A stretch of DNA of 64,000 nucleotides from Isochrysis galbana (Eukaryota > Haptophyta > Isochrysidales > Isochrysidaceae), in assembly GCA_018136815.1 (NCBI GenBank), contig CM030936.1:1366569-1430568 (forward strand), read 5' to 3'. The position numbers and the translations under genes were made by a program. A model generated the notes under the pieces. That model ran no database searches. It was not told the origin of the DNA and was given only the letters and a program-made list of their open reading frames with translations. Shown piece by piece: positions 10,568 to 23,700 of the stretch. Numbering within the stretch: position 1 is the stretch's first letter; the number at the start of each line of letters is the position of its first letter.

Positions 10568-11354
10568 ATTGCAGTTGCATTGACGCGAGTGGGTCGCGCC
10601 AAGGATTTACGCCGTTTGACTGTAGCTGTAGTATAGTGAGTGTATAGTTAGTCGTAGGAAAGGCTCTACTTCTACTTGCTATGCGTGTACTTAACGATGA
10701 TAATAGTAGTAGATAATTTGTGATTTGATTCACGGAGACACTAGTTGGCATGCCGTCTCTCGAGGCTGCCTGCAATTTCCGATGGAACTTATTTGAGTAC
10801 GCGACTCACACCCGAGACGAAGACGAGACAAAATCGTTGTAAGTTCAATCACAAGAGAGAGCTCTTTGCTGCGTCGATTGTCCACTGAAAAGTGGGTTTA
10901 TAATCGTGTTGAGGTGATGGCCCACAAGTTACTCTTGTGAGCAGAAAGATACGACGTATGTTTGCAAGTGACGCTCGGGTACTTGTCTCGATGAAATGCC
11001 GCGATGATTGCCAATAATCATTGGCAGACAACTTGTATGTTAAAAGTCGTGGAAACATACCGACACAGATGCGTGCCAGAAAAATCATTTTTGCGTCAGG
11101 CGTCAGGTCGGTCAGCGAGCAAGTGAGTAATTGGTACTACTTGTATCTAGGCACGATATACCCCGACATATTCTAGGAATATGCACAAGCATAGGCAACC
11201 CAACGGCAGCAAAAATCATAAATCTACAGTGCACGTTCTCCCTTCACGTAAGCAACGCCTCGACGACGAGAGCCGGGCTCGCCGTGACCGAGACACGGGT
11301 TGATCACATCGACAGGTGTAGGCTAGTATCAGGCCGAATCGGAATTGGTATCAA
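10568..11354. other. intergenic between convergent genes
   Basis: Lies between the 3' ends of the PQ-loop gene (+) and the SANTA gene (-). No supported gene; it is less GC-rich than the genes on either side. Confidence 0.5.
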
Positions 11355-14300
11355 TCAATTCTCAGTAGTCGTAGAGGACGGTATGGTAGACGCTGTTTGT
11401 AGACCTTTCTCGGGAATCTCAAGATCCAACACACTGTTAGAAAGCCGATTGACTGGCTTGTCCTCGCTTTCCGCTACACTTACCATAGATTGGCGGTCGG
11501 CAACAATGGCGTGAGTGGGAGCTTGTGTAGACATGTTTAGATCAGTTCCGATCAACGTGTCAGTGGTGGTGTGTGCTGAGAGATTCATATTTTCCTTTGA
11601 TATTGGCGCCATCCCTACGTCTTTATCAACCAAGACCTCTGCCTCTTCTTGTGCGAAAGGAAGTGCCAAACAACGCTGCTCCATCGATACCATCTCTGGC
11701 GCACTTGATATGTGGTGCCGCACCGCCGTCGTCGTGTTTGAGCAGGGCTCACAAACGTTGACATCTTTTGCAGTAGTCGACGTTTCCGCATCCTGGGCGT
11801 TCGAACGTTCTTCTGGCATGCCGCTGGCCGTAAGCAACGCGGTAGCGCACGCTGAAGTTGAGTTAGCGCTGTGAACGGGTGAGCACGCTGTAGGTGTCGA
11901 CTTTACCGCGGGCAGTGATGGAGACGGCGATTTCTCATCGTCGCATGCATCCTTTGCCGGACCAGCATCGCCACAACGTGCGAGCGAGTTGTGAGGGATT
12001 GGCGTTTCCACGGTGCTGCATGATGGCTGTATGTAGCCATGTTCATCACTGTTGAGCCCCATTGAAGCATTAGCTGAAGGCAAGCCCGTCGAGCAGGTCT
12101 GAATGGATGATTGCGCATTGTCCACCCGCGTGAGACCGTGACCCGCCAATTGTTGGGCAACGAGGCTCGATGAAGGAGCGAAATAGACACCGTCATCGCG
12201 AGCAGGGAGAAGCCGTGGCGCTCCCAAAGGTCCCAACGTTGAAAGACATCTAGCCGGTGGAGCACGCGTGAATGTTTGGAAGAGGTCGCCTGCGCCCATG
12301 CACGAGAGCTTCTTGAGAGCCTGGCGCAAGGATGGCATTGGAAGAGGAGGCTCTGGATGTCGATTCGACGAAACAATATCGAAGGCACGCGACGTTGGTG
12401 TACTTGGCCTGAGGCTAGAGTGGGGGTCAGGCGCCCCACAGGCGTCGTGCTCTGATGCCACAACAAGCGCGACCGTAGGCGCTTCAGCAGGAGACTTCAA
12501 TAGTGCCGGTCCACGCGAAGGCACTTGACTCCCACGATTCAGCTCCCGGTATTGCGCTTCATCGACAGCGTCTTCCGGACGCAGATTCACAATCGGCGAG
12601 GAGTCGACGGGCGCAAACGAGCTGCCCGTGCTTGCATCATCCTCAACTGGACCATGTCGTGACGATGTCTTCAGTGTACCTGGAATTGGTGAAATCTCCT
12701 TTGGTAAACCTTGATGCTCCACTTCTCGAGATGCGTCCGTGCGATTCTTCTCAAGACCGTCCAAGTCTGTTGCCTGATCCATTGCAGATTCTTTTGGCGA
12801 CGACACCGGAAGTATTTGCGCATGCCTGTCGACGGTATCGTTCCGATTATCTGTGGCATTGCCGTCTGCCTCTGCATCAGCGAGGAGAGGCAAACCATGC
12901 GCTATGATCTGAGTGCTCTCTTCTTGTGCTGCATCAACATTGGCACAACCCGCTGCGACAATCGGCTTTGCACGAGGAGAATGGCACGAATCCCCATGCA
13001 AAAGAGAGCTGTCAATCCCAACACCGACTTCTTGAATGACTTGAGCATCAGAATCGTCCACTATTAAGGGCGATGCGCGATGATTCAACGCGGGGCCTGC
13101 GTGCGGAAGAGTAGCAATCGACTCGACTTCATGTCGTTGAACTTCATCGCTATCCATATCGCTGGTCGCAAGTACGGTCTCGACCCGAGGCGTTGAGGAG
13201 GAGCATGCACACTGTGAGTTTGTCAGCTCAGTACCATGAATAGACTCCGCTACTATAGGGCATGATGTCGTTTCCACCTCTTGCCCGTATGCAGGAGCCG
13301 TTGCACGTGTTGCCTGACCGTCAGAAGGGCCGGTGAAGGTCTTCCTTGATATGTATTTGTCACGAAAATTTGCCGAAATTGACCCATCATCCTCCTTGAA
13401 GTCGCTCTTTACGCTTGCATCTTCTTGAAGATCCAAAGTGTAAGATGGACTTCTGCAAAGAGCCATGTGAGTCGCATCGATGCCGTCGGTCTCCGGATGA
13501 GACCGAGAGCCATTCGTCTCGGGTTGCTCATTGATTGAGCACGATGAAGTAGTTATTTGACCGACAAATGGACTGCTGTTGGCCGAGACTGAGCCCAAGG
13601 CATCTTCCTCACCATCTGATTTGACCATAAGATACTTGTGGCCGACTTCTTTGAGGGTGTCCAATAGATTTTGTAGTGACACAGTAGGTAGGGTTGGCTC
13701 GAATACCGTCGCCGGCGATGGGCGATTAGGCGAGCTTTGCGGCAATGCGGGTCCGGCAATCTTCTCTTGTTGCAGAGTTAAGGTTGCACACGGTCGTGGA
13801 AGTGAGCGCACATCCACGCGATCAGCCGGCAAGATGCTTCCCGTATTCTCGACGATGGATGCCGATGACGTAATGACGGTACAATGTGTGCTTATGGCAG
13901 TCGGTTCATCGATGGTCGGATCTGATGTGAGTAAGAAATTGGAGGATATGCCGGAGAGTGCTTCGGCCTCGAGCTGATCTCCGCCAAAGTTGTGCTGCCC
14001 ACAGGAAGAAGAGACATCAATGCTGTACTTAATCATATCTTCATGCGCTTGCCCATGTACCGATTCAGGCGGCCGCGTCTCCATGTCTGGCAAGCGCGAA
14101 GCGCTCGAGTCGGCTTTGAGGCACGTTGAGTGGCTGTATGGACTGCGGGTAATGCTCACATCTGAAAGGACGGCTGCGCCATACGTGGTCCCTTGACGGG
14201 CCGTTGGCGAGCATGGCAGTCGCAATGGAATTCCGGCGAGCGGGTTTTCCCAATCGATTGTAGGTCGGCCTGAGAGCTCAAGAATGCATTGCTCAACTTT

Positions 14301-15152
14301 TGGCGTTGGTGAGCCGCCCAGATAATAGCTCGAGTTGCGTGTATGTATCAGACGTCCCTCAACCTGCACGATCGCCTTAGAAGAGGATACAGAGGATCAA
14401 ATCAGCGGGTATATTGCTTAGATTGCGCAGTCCCACGGCTTGCCCGCGACAACTGCTTGCTCACTTACGTGAATAGGGGCATCAACTGCAAGAGCAACGC
14501 TACACAACTAGCAGCGTACCGATGTTCGAGCGAATTCGCCAGGTTCGAAGCCTTGCCTTCGATAAAAATGCCCACCGACGCATACACGTCGCTCACCATC
14601 GACTTCGACCTGCAAGACGATGCGTCGGAAGGGATGCTTGAAGAGGGCCCCGGTTCTGTGTTTAGTGCTCTCTTTGCGCTGATGTGTTCAAATTACCTGC
14701 TCGATCGACCAGGATGAGATGTAGGGGATCGCTGGATCCTGACCGGGAACGACAGGTATAATTGGCATTGGACATGCGCGCTTACGAAGCGGACGATGAC
14801 CACTGTCGTCGACACTCCCTCCTTTTCGCTTCTTTGATGAAGGATCTGACATGCCTGGGCTGGCGGCCGCCGCAGCTGCAGTCGCTGCTGCTGCAACCTG
14901 CTCATCAACTGCGGTAGTGTTGTCGGAGGAGCGCAGCGCGAGCATAACGTGCGGCGCGAGCTTGAACATCGAGCCGCTTTTGATGAGGAGCCCCGCCTCT
15001 ACGAAGGAGGCAACTCCACGTGGGATGAGCCGTTCAATCTCTTGCTTGCGTAGAGAGACACTGGACAGATCAACGCCGCCCCCCTCGAGATACTGGCGTA
15101 CGGCGGAGAGAAGCGTCTCCTCGAGCTCGAGAGCAACTTCCAGCTCCACCAT
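11355..15152 (-). CDS. SANTA-domain protein, KNL2/Mis18BP1-like, three exons
   Basis: CDS complement(join(11355..14375,14520..14609,14697..15152)), 1188 residues. Introns of 87 and 144 bases (gtaatt...tgcag; gtacgc...ctaag), both phase 0. Splicing rebuilds one continuous SANTA domain at about 146-210: ISSWSIEQ, then VEVDGERRVCVGGHFY, then EFARTSAIVQVEGRL and IHTRNSSYYLGGSP. The domain has the expected order of a W strand, a V.GG strand, a TSAIV segment and a T.NS.YYLGG segment. SANTA proteins (KNL2/Mis18BP1) help load centromeric histone H3. Residues 1-75 look like a winged-helix fold. Residues 105-125 contain basic clusters (SSKKRKGG, RPLRKRA) resembling a nuclear signal. The last 950 residues are Ser/Thr/Pro-rich and probably disordered; I find no SANT/Myb repeat or CENP-C motif. 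Centromere function is inferred from the domain only. Confidence 0.75.
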
Positions 15153-15155
15153 GTT

Positions 15156-15434
<279 letters not shown>

Positions 15435-15968
15435 TCCCCTCCCCCCACCCCCCACCACCTCCTCCTCCCGCCTCTCTGCCGTACTCTCTCTCGTACTCTG
15501 TCCCTCGCAATTCCTCTAAACACTCCCGAGAGAGAAGAAAGGAGAGTGGGAGAGGAGAGAGAGAACAGAGAGGGTGTGATGAGAAGGAGCCCAGTGAGAA
15601 TGTGGAACGGGACACTGGGAGAGGAGATGGAACAGCAAAGAAGAGGTAATAGAACGACGACGAGAAGCAAAGAACAGCGAGCGTCCGTCCGTTCCTTCCA
15701 AGGAGAGAGAGCAAAGGGCAGGGAGAGGGGCGGAGGAGAGAGAGAGAGAGAGAACCCCAAAGCCATTGTTTAGATGAGGCGAGAAAAAAGGCGGGAAACC
15801 AGCACTGAGAGTTTACAAGTTACTCGCAAAACAAAATGGCAAGGAGGTTCGAGGTCTCTTCGCCGGCCGGAGCCGCCGATCCCCAGGCTGTTAGCCTGCC
15901 TTGCTGCCTTGCTGAGGCATCTAGGTGACCGTCTGGTGCGCTGGGCCGTGCAATTGGGGTACCAACCC
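15435..15968. other. GA-rich intergenic sequence up to the gap
   Basis: 15435-15770 is C/T-rich, then A/G-rich. 15780-15968 lies on the far side of the gap from the pseudouridine synthase and may hold its C-terminal codons and 3' end. On the minus strand one frame (LVPQLHGPAHQTVT then stop) would make a short C-terminus, but the phase across the gap is unknown. Confidence 0.4.
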
Positions 15969-16068
15969 NNNNNNNNNNNNNNNNNNNNNNNNNNNNNNNN
16001 NNNNNNNNNNNNNNNNNNNNNNNNNNNNNNNNNNNNNNNNNNNNNNNNNNNNNNNNNNNNNNNNNNNN
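15969..16068. other. assembly gap, 100 N
   Basis: Exactly 100 N, the usual placeholder for a gap of unknown length. It falls inside the 3' coding region of the pseudouridine synthase gene. Confidence 1.
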
Positions 16069-17587
16069 CGCTCACTGGATGTGCAAAGCGCAATGTGCAC
16101 GCATGGAGAATCGGGCGCGATGCGGTTTTGGCCTCCAGCCGATTCCAATTTTGGTCGCCATATGTGGCGTCACCCAATACAGGGTGACGCAGGTGCTGCA
16201 GGTGTACCCGAATCTGTGGGCAACCGGATGGGAGGATAAGAGGCGAACAAATTGCATAGGACACCACGTTTGGGAGCTGCAAAGACTAAGGAGCCACAAC
16301 TAAGGGTTTCGCAAGCAGCTTCGCCCTAACATGGGATGCAGAGAGTAAGGGAGCGCGGAAGCTCACCTGATGGGTTCGGCCAGTACGGATGAGGACCGCC
16401 ACAAGCGAAATCCGGCCATCGGTCGCAAGCTTGTGTACAACTGATAGCGCTGCCCTGCCCCCATCAACTTCGTCGCACACCGCCATCCGGAGTCTATCAG
16501 ATGGATGTCTCCCGATCGGAGCGTCCACCACGCTCCTGTCCGGGGGATCTCCGACGCAGACGGCAAGATAGACCTTCCACACTCGTCGTTCAGCAAAAGC
16601 AGCCAAGAGGGCACGTTGAGATCGAGCAGTCTTCGCCGCCACCAATGCGCCAGTGGTGAATTTGTCCAGCCGATGAACGATCCCAGGCCGCAAGCCTGTC
16701 CCCGACACGTCCGGCAACAGATCGCCATGCTCGCCCCCCCCGGAGTTGGCAATCTGCTCGCGCATTCGATGGAGCAGGCCATTGACCACAGTGCCATTCC
16801 AATTGCCTGGCGCAGGGTGCACGACGACACCTGCTTCTTTGTTGATTACAATGCAGTGCTCATCTTCAAAGATGGGGGACAATGGAACGGGCTCCGCTGT
16901 CAGAGTAAGCTCACGCTCAGCCCGCAGCTTTACCCTGAGGCGGTCGCCCGATGCCACCCGAGCCGACTTCTTTACCACGATATCGTTCACCTTGACGAGG
17001 CCGTCGGTGGCAAGTGACCCAAAGTAGGTGCGCGACAGCGGCGGAAGAAGAGCCGCAAGTACTGCGTCTACACGCGCGTTGGCTTGGGATTCACCAATAT
17101 TGAATGTCTCCTCGCGAGCTGCCTGGGTTGCCTCATCGTCATCCTCGTCGGAAATTTCACTTTGTGACACTGGCGAATCACTCGAAAATCTAGCTCGTCG
17201 CGGTACTGATGAAATGCGCTCCATGGCAGCAAGACGTGAGAAGGCAAGAAGGCGAGCGCGCTCTTGGCCAGAGATACCGACAGCATCGAGCACACTGTTA
17301 GGTACCTCTGAGATATCGGCTGCGGAGCGGATGCCCTGGTCAAAAAGCCTCTCCGCGTACTCGACCGCCTGCGGTCCACGCACCTCGAGCTTGGCAAGCT
17401 CGTCGGCGAGCTCGCGCACGACGCGGCGCTGCTCGCGCAAGACACTCCGCCTGCTCTGCTCCTTGCTACTCTGCCCCGCTGCGCAACACCGCGGCCCAGC
17501 CGTCTTCACTGCAGGCGAGAGGCGGAGTCCGCTGCATGACCGAGCGCAGGGCAAAGAGAGCAGCGCCAGCAGGGCCACCCTGCTCAT
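16069..17587 (-). CDS. RluD/RsuA-family rRNA or tRNA pseudouridine synthase, 3' end in gap
   Basis: Partial CDS complement(join(<16069..16213,16367..17587)). The 153-base intron (gtgagc...cccacag, phase 0) splits the RTGRTHQ / IRVHLQHL motif of the family. Order: signal peptide (MSRVALLALLSLPCARS), transit-like region, helical segment with Arg/Glu, acidic linker, S4 RNA-binding domain at about 165-220 (ARVDAVLAALLPPLSRTYF), then the catalytic domain with GIVHRLDKFTTGAL (nucleophile Asp about 308) and DATYGDQNWNR. The enzyme converts uridine to pseudouridine in RNA. The bipartite N-terminus suggests the plastid, so plastid rRNA is a likely target (inference). An upstream in-frame ATG at 17632 would add 15 residues; I chose 17587 because it gives a clean signal peptide. 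The C-terminus is lost in the N run. Confidence 0.85.
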
Positions 17588-17639
17588 CGTTAAGCGCGCT
17601 CTCCCGCTGCCCAAACTTTCCACATAGCCCATGGAGTGT

Positions 17640-17879
17640 GGACAAAGAGTGAGAGAGACGGCGAAGGGCAGGGAACGAGGGAGAAGAGAGTGAGAGAGTG
17701 AGAAAGGGAGAGAGGGAGAGAGGGAGTGGAAAGAGGGAGTGGAGAGAGGGAGAGGCAGAGAGGGAAGCCGGACCCGACGAGGCGGGAGAGAGGGAGGGGA
17801 CGGGGACACGGGGATCGCGGGCAAGAGGGGAGGGCGAGCTGCTAAAGCAGACATAAAGGGTACTCTATATTTAGAGGGA
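17640..17879. promoter_or_regulatory. GA-rich upstream tract
   Basis: A gagagagg-rich tract (17640-17760) upstream of the pseudouridine synthase; on the coding strand it is C/T-rich. Probably leader or promoter sequence. Confidence 0.4.
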
Positions 17880-18685
17880 AGACAACGAAATAACGAAATC
17901 CTAACCAGGCCAAGCGGAACCTATGACGATGACCTATGAATATGAGAACAGACAGGTCTGAAGTCTGAACGACACAACGAAAGTTCAAGTCCTAAGAGAG
18001 ATGCCTTGGCCACAGGAAAGTCCGCCCTGACCACCCCGACCCGCCCCTCGCAGGAATCGACCGCGCTCGAACTCGACAACGACACAACGACCTCTACCTC
18101 CTCGACGCTGTGACGCTGTGGCCGTCGACGCGTGGCTGGCGAGCGCCAACCAACCTCCAGGCCGCCCTGGCGGCGCTCCTCCGTTGGACAGCGCCTCACC
18201 CGGCGCTGATCGACATGGCTCGGCCTGGGGGTGGCCTGAGGACGGGACAAGCCGCGGCGCTCCACGCCACTGCGGTCGAAAAGGCTGGAAATCTCGCCAT
18301 AACGCACGAAAGCGCTTCTGGCAAGGCCACGCCACCAGGCACCTGGATATATGGGGCTTGGAAAAACTATTGTTATCGTTTTAGCGATGGAGCGCGCACC
18401 GACCGCTCCCACCTCCCAGCCCCCCGCCCCCACGACACCCCAACGGGCCAACGGGGCCGCCCTAGGGGTGCGATTTCGGGCGCGGACGATCGACGAGCGC
18501 AACACTCACAGGGCTACGCTCTAGACCTCGCGAAGACCACAAGTATACTCGAATAAAGGAGGACGCGAGCGAACCTTACAACAGGCCTGCCCCGAAAGCA
18601 CATCCACAACCGGGCCCGTATGGTAGCGCACCAGGGCCGCACCCCCGACACCGAAGACAAAGGAAAGAGGGGGAGAGGGGGGGAA
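17880..18685. repeat. dispersed repeat (33.1 kb type), copy 1, interrupted
   Basis: The left part (cctaaccaggc..., acgaaagttcaagtcc near 17900-18000) and the right part (acaggcctgcccc..., tagcgcaccagggccg, aaaggaaagaggggg near 18580-18680) match 33150-33240 and 33750-33845. The middle sections differ. Inside it, 18362-18480 is a copy of the LINE-like 5' leader also seen at 51035, so one element probably landed in the other. Confidence 0.5.
18362..18480 (+). repeat. LINE-like 5' leader, copy 1
   Basis: Reads aaactattgttatcgtttt, then agcgatggagcgcgcaccga and a C-rich stretch ending acaccccaacggg. The same sequence starts the element at 51035 and a diverged copy is at 24195-24345. Confidence 0.6.
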
Positions 18686-18850
18686 GGTGAGGTGTCGTTC
18701 CGTCAATTGTGGGACATCAGTCGAATTGAGCGATCAAATGTCCACAGTTGTTCATAGAGCATTGTTTTAAAATTATTTTTCACATTAACATAGAATAACG
18801 ACTTTTTTCTCTGCTTTCCCCGCGCCCCGAGGTAGACGCCGTGTCAAGGC

Positions 18851-19090
18851 TTTTCCTCACACGGAGCACCTGTGATGACTTGCAATCACATCGGTGCACG
18901 CCGTGCATGGGCACGGCGCGATGTGCATCGGTCCCCCCGCGGATACGCCGTGCGTGCGCATGTCAACTCGTTCCCTCTGCGTACCCCCCGAGGCCGACAA
19001 CTACGTAAACTAGCCGTATAAGAGATGTTTCTTTACGCAGCACCTGTGATGACTTGCAATCACATTGTGCACGCCGTGCGTGGGCGCCTC
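18851..19090. repeat. imperfect direct repeat
   Basis: gcacctgtgatgacttgcaa followed by tcacat and gcacgccgtgc occurs at 18865-18910 and again at 19040-19082, about 175 bases apart. The repeats lie just upstream of a hAT transposase remnant and could belong to its element. Confidence 0.6.
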
Positions 19091-19162
19091 CCCCCCCCCG
19101 ACCCCCGACGCCGACGCGCTCATGGGTAAGCGCGGACCGCCATCGAAGCGCAAGGCGCCAAA

Positions 19163-19315
19163 ATGGCCAAGCAATTCCTAGCTTCGCCGGCGTTGACCGC
19201 AGGGGTGGAGCGTGTGTTCTCGGCCGCAGGGAAAATGTACGGTGATCTACAAAAATCTGCGAAGGATACTACTACTCTAGAGGCGTCTTTGTTTGCTAGT
19301 CAGAACACCGAGTGA
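19163..19315 (+). pseudogene. hAT transposase C-terminal dimerisation fragment
   Basis: A 50-residue frame ending in TGA. It matches the hAT-family dimerisation signature: KQFLASPALTAGVERVFSAA, then a G.M..DL spacing and LEASLFASQN. In complete hAT transposases this block (P.S.A..ERVFS.AG followed by LE..+F...N) closes the protein. Everything upstream is missing, so this is a 3' relic. A different hAT copy is at 30.0-32.8 kb. Confidence 0.75.
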
Positions 19316-20529
19316 TATCGACACGGCACACGGCGTGTGTGGTGTCTTGGTGTGTGGCTCTCGTGCATAGTGTAGTGTGTAGTGCTCGTAAGAGGATGAA
19401 TGCTATCTATAATATACCATCTATAGTTTCTATCTACATTTCGATAAGTTATAAGTTGGTGGTGCGCGCGGAGCGCGACCGCTCTGAACGCTCCTATGCC
19501 TCCAGCGCCCAACGCGAGGTCAACTATTGGTGCTCGGAGCCCCTCCCACAAGTGCCCATTAATGGTACAATAACGGGCAATTTTGAGTTTCTCAGAGGGC
19601 CCAATCTCAGCACATTAACAGGTTTAGTTTTGGGCTGGGTGTTAACAGGTCAGATGTTGCCCATTACTGGGTATTAATGGTATTAACTTGTTAACGGGCT
19701 TAACCCAGCCCTAGCCTTGAAGGTGAGGAGGTGGTTGGTGGAAAGGGATGGAAGGGCGATGTATGATATGCGGATATGCGGTGAAAGGTGCCGTCTAGCA
19801 ACTAGCAATAGGTGTGTAGCCCCGAATCTTCAGATCTTTTTTTTTGTTCGGCTCAGAGGCTTGTTGCTAAGTGTTGTTCTTGTTCAGAATCTGAACAGTG
19901 TTCAACGCTTAACGTTAAGCAGCTCTATCTATCTGCAGTCTGTGCCCCTGTGCCCCTAGCCCCTAGCCCCTAGCTTGCCCCATTGAGACTTGCCACGATC
20001 AACGATCAAGCGCGAGCTTGATTCGATAGGTCAATCCTGACGTTTTCATTTTTACACTTTACACCCTTAGAAGTCAAAATAGTGTTTGACCACCCTACCC
20101 CTACCAGGCCACCAGGCCCCAAGAGATTCTTCTTGGGCTTCGGAGAACGCGGTCAAAAATGCAGCCCGGAGCCCCCCCGCATGTTAGTCGTAGTCGTTAT
20201 AATCACCGTTTGGCCGCCCTAGGGGAGAGGGAGTCTTCCACTCCTCTACTTCCACCTTTTCTTTTCTCCAGTACTCTGCGCCCTCTCACCCTTCGGTTGC
20301 CATTCACCTGCTGCGCTAACAAAAGAACAAAAGGCCGCTGTCGTCGTCTCGCGCTAGTTTTGACCGGACAAGACCGCGAGGCGCAGCCTCTCATCCTACT
20401 CTCCCCCCCCCTTCGGTATCCGCCCTCTCTCCCCTCCCTCGCGCCGCCGCCCCGGGCGACGCGTCGTCTCCCCCCGCCCCCCCCCCCTCCCCGCCCAACC
20501 TCTCTCTATCCCTCTCTCCCTCTCTCCCT

Positions 20530-20576
<47 letters not shown>

Positions 20577-20772
20577 CTCTACTCTCTCTCTACTCTCTCT
20601 CCCTCCCCCCCCCCCCCCCCCCCCCTCTCTCTCCCTCGCGCAGACCCCCTGGAGCACGCACGAGTCGCGCGGCCCCCCCGCTCGCTCGCTCCCTCGCACC
20701 CACCCACCCTCTCGCTCCCTTTCTCTCTGTGACCGCGCTCCCGGCAGCCGTCGTCTAGGAGAGGAAGCAGCT
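19316..20772. other. intergenic, then C/T-rich leader of eIF3c
   Basis: 19560-19700 has several ttaac/gttaa words and repeated cccatta(c/a)t segments. 19810-19850 carries the word gtagccccgaatcttcagat, also at 33916 and 59846. From about 20395 to 20760 the plus strand is nearly all C/T with a 17-base C run, leading into the eIF3c start; this is presumably promoter and 5' UTR. Confidence 0.5.
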
Positions 20773-23700
20773 ATGAGCAGCCGTTTCTTCGGAGGGCCCG
20801 ATTCCGACTCCTCCTCGGAGGAGTCATCCTCGGAGGAGGAATCCGAGAATGAGCAGGAGCAGCAGGTGCGAGCCGACCGCCGTGCTGCCGAGTGATAAAG
20901 GGGGGGGGAAAGAACGCGTGGAGGAGAGGGACTGTGAAGCGTCTGGTGTCGATACCTCTCCCTCGCCAGCTATTTCGTACGCACGGCGCGCTCATACAGC
21001 TACATGCTCACAACCCGAGTCGCTCTATGTGCCGTGCACTCAGGTCATGCAGAGCGCTGCTCCGACTGCAAAGGTCAGCGCCTTCATGAAGGGCGGTGAC
21101 GACTCAGACAGCGACGACGACAAGAAGCGTGTGGTACGCTCGCACCGGGATAAGAAATGGGATCAAATGACGGAGGCAGTCTCCAACATTAAAAACCATA
21201 TCAAGATCCACGACTGGCTTGCCGTGATGGACGACTTCGACAAGCTGAACAAGCTGCTGCAGAAGGCAAAGGCCATCACGGACAAGGAGGGAATTCCCAA
21301 ATTCTACTTTCGAGCATTGATTCACCTTGAGGAGGCCAATTCCAAAGCGCTAGAGGATAAAGAGGCGAAGAAGAAGATGTCACCCTCTAATGCTAAGGCG
21401 CTCAGCTCAATGAAGCAAAAGCTGCGCAAGGTTTGCACCAACTACAAGAGTCAGCTTGATGCTGCTAGGAAGGAGGGTGACCAGTATGAGGAGCCGGACG
21501 CGGCGGAGGATAGCGACAGCGAGGAGTCATCAAGCGAGTCGGATGAAGACGCGCCCAAGGGCGCAGCTGCTTTCCTGAAGAAGCCCGCCGCGCCCGCTAG
21601 CAAAGCGTCGGCCTTCATGAAAGAGGCACCAAGTGCTGCAAAGGGCAAGGGCAAACAAAAGCCGGCGAAGGAGGCCGATGCGCCGTTGCCGCCGCCGCCG
21701 CCTCCGCCCAAACCGCAGGGGCCCAAACCAATTTCCCAGTACAACGAGGCTGACATTGACAAGCGCCTCGATCAGATCCTGCAGCAGCGTGGCCGCAAGG
21801 GTACCGATAAAAAGGAGACCATTTCTATCCTTGAACAGCTTGCCGATGTGACAAAGCGGCCGTCGAAGCTTGTTGAGTTGCTCAGCCACGTGATAACCTT
21901 TCAGTTTGACCTGCACATGTCGATGCTAGCCGCCATGCCCGTGCCCGTGTGGAAGGCGATCTTTGACGTATTCAAGCGCATCCTCCAGACGCTTGTGGAC
22001 AACCCTGACCTCAAGATAGAAGTGATGGAGGGCTCAACAGTAGTGGACACAGTGCAGATGACCACGGCCGAGCAGGGCGATGAGGAGGATGAGTTCCTTG
22101 ACACGGGAGTCACGCAGATGACATCAAATGTGCTCTCGTATCTGGAGCGCCTTGATGACGAGTTTTACAAGTCACTCCAGCTGCAGGACCCCCACCGCCC
22201 GGAGTATGTTGCCCGCCTGAAGGATGAGGTGCCCCTTGTCAATCTGATGCAGGACACGCTCGCTTACATCGAATCCAAGGAGCCAACGGCCGATAACCTC
22301 GCTGACGCAGCGCGAGTCTCGTCGCGGATCGTCGAACACATCTACTACCGGGAGCAGTCACTGTTTGATACGGCCGCAGAGAATGCTGCCAAGCGCAAGG
22401 TGCAGCTGCAGGAGGAGATGTCCAAGCGCAAGACAGAGGCCGACGCGGCAGAGAAGGCTGCCACTGAGGAGGAGGAGCGGCTGGCGGTAGAGGAAGAAGC
22501 TAAGGCGGATGAAGACGACGACGATGATGACGAGGAGGATGACACCCCAAAGCCAGAGACAGAGCTGCGCAAGGTTGCCAAGGCTGCGACCGCCGCTGCG
22601 ATCGCCGCGACAGACGAATACGAGTCGTTCATGGTTCCGCGTCAAATGGACTTGCGGGCCGAGATGGAGAGGCTCGCAAAGCGCATCTACACGCATGGCT
22701 CAGAGCGGTCGCGCACGCGGACGTTGCTTTGCCAAGTGTACCAGCACTCCCTTCACGGGCGCTATGCCACGGCGCGTGACCTTCTACTAATGTCGCACCT
22801 GGGCGACGTCGTCCACGGCATGGACATATCGACACAGATCCTCTACAATCGTGCCCTAGTCCGGCTTGGGCTCTGTGCTTTTACGAACGAGCTGATCGTC
22901 GAGGCGCACGCTGCACTCACGGAGCTCGCAGCCGGAGCTCGTATCAAGGAGCTGCTTGCGCAGGCGGTATCATCGCAGCGCTTCGGCGAGCGCAACCCGG
23001 AGCAGGAGCGCATCGAGAGGCGCCGCCTGGTGCCGTACCACATGCACATCAACCTTGAGCTTGTGGAGGCGGTCCATCTCTTCTGTGCCATGCTGCTTGA
23101 ACTGCCCAACCTCGCGCACAATGCATTCGACCCGAAGCGCCGCTCGCAGGTCGTCTCGAAGACTTTCCGTCGGTTCCTAGATCACTTCGAGCGCCAGGTT
23201 TTCAACGGGCCTCCGGAGAACACGCGCGACTACATTATGAGCGCTGCGCAGATGCTACTCGATGGTGAGTGGGAGCGCGCGTCCGATTCGCTTTGCGGGA
23301 TGACTGTTTGGGATCTGCTCCCCGATCCTGCGACAACTCGGGCTTTCATCCGCGCCAAGATGCAGTCGGAAGGCCTGCGTGCCTACCTCATCTCTTCTTA
23401 TGCACACTATGACTCACTCTCCCTACCGGAGACGGCGAGGCGATTCGGGCTTGGTGACAAGGAGACTCATGCCCTCGTCTCAAAAATGATGCTCGACGGC
23501 ACTGTGCACGCGTGCTGGGATCAGCCAACATCGACCATCGTTGTGCAACGCACCGAACCAACTAAGCTGCAGTTCCTCGCCCTCCAATTCGCCGACAAGT
23601 GTTCGCAGTTGGTTGAGTCCAATGAACGTGTCCTCGACTCGCGCACTGGATCGTACGGATACAAATACGAGCAACGCGGTGAGGACCGTGCGCGCAGGCC

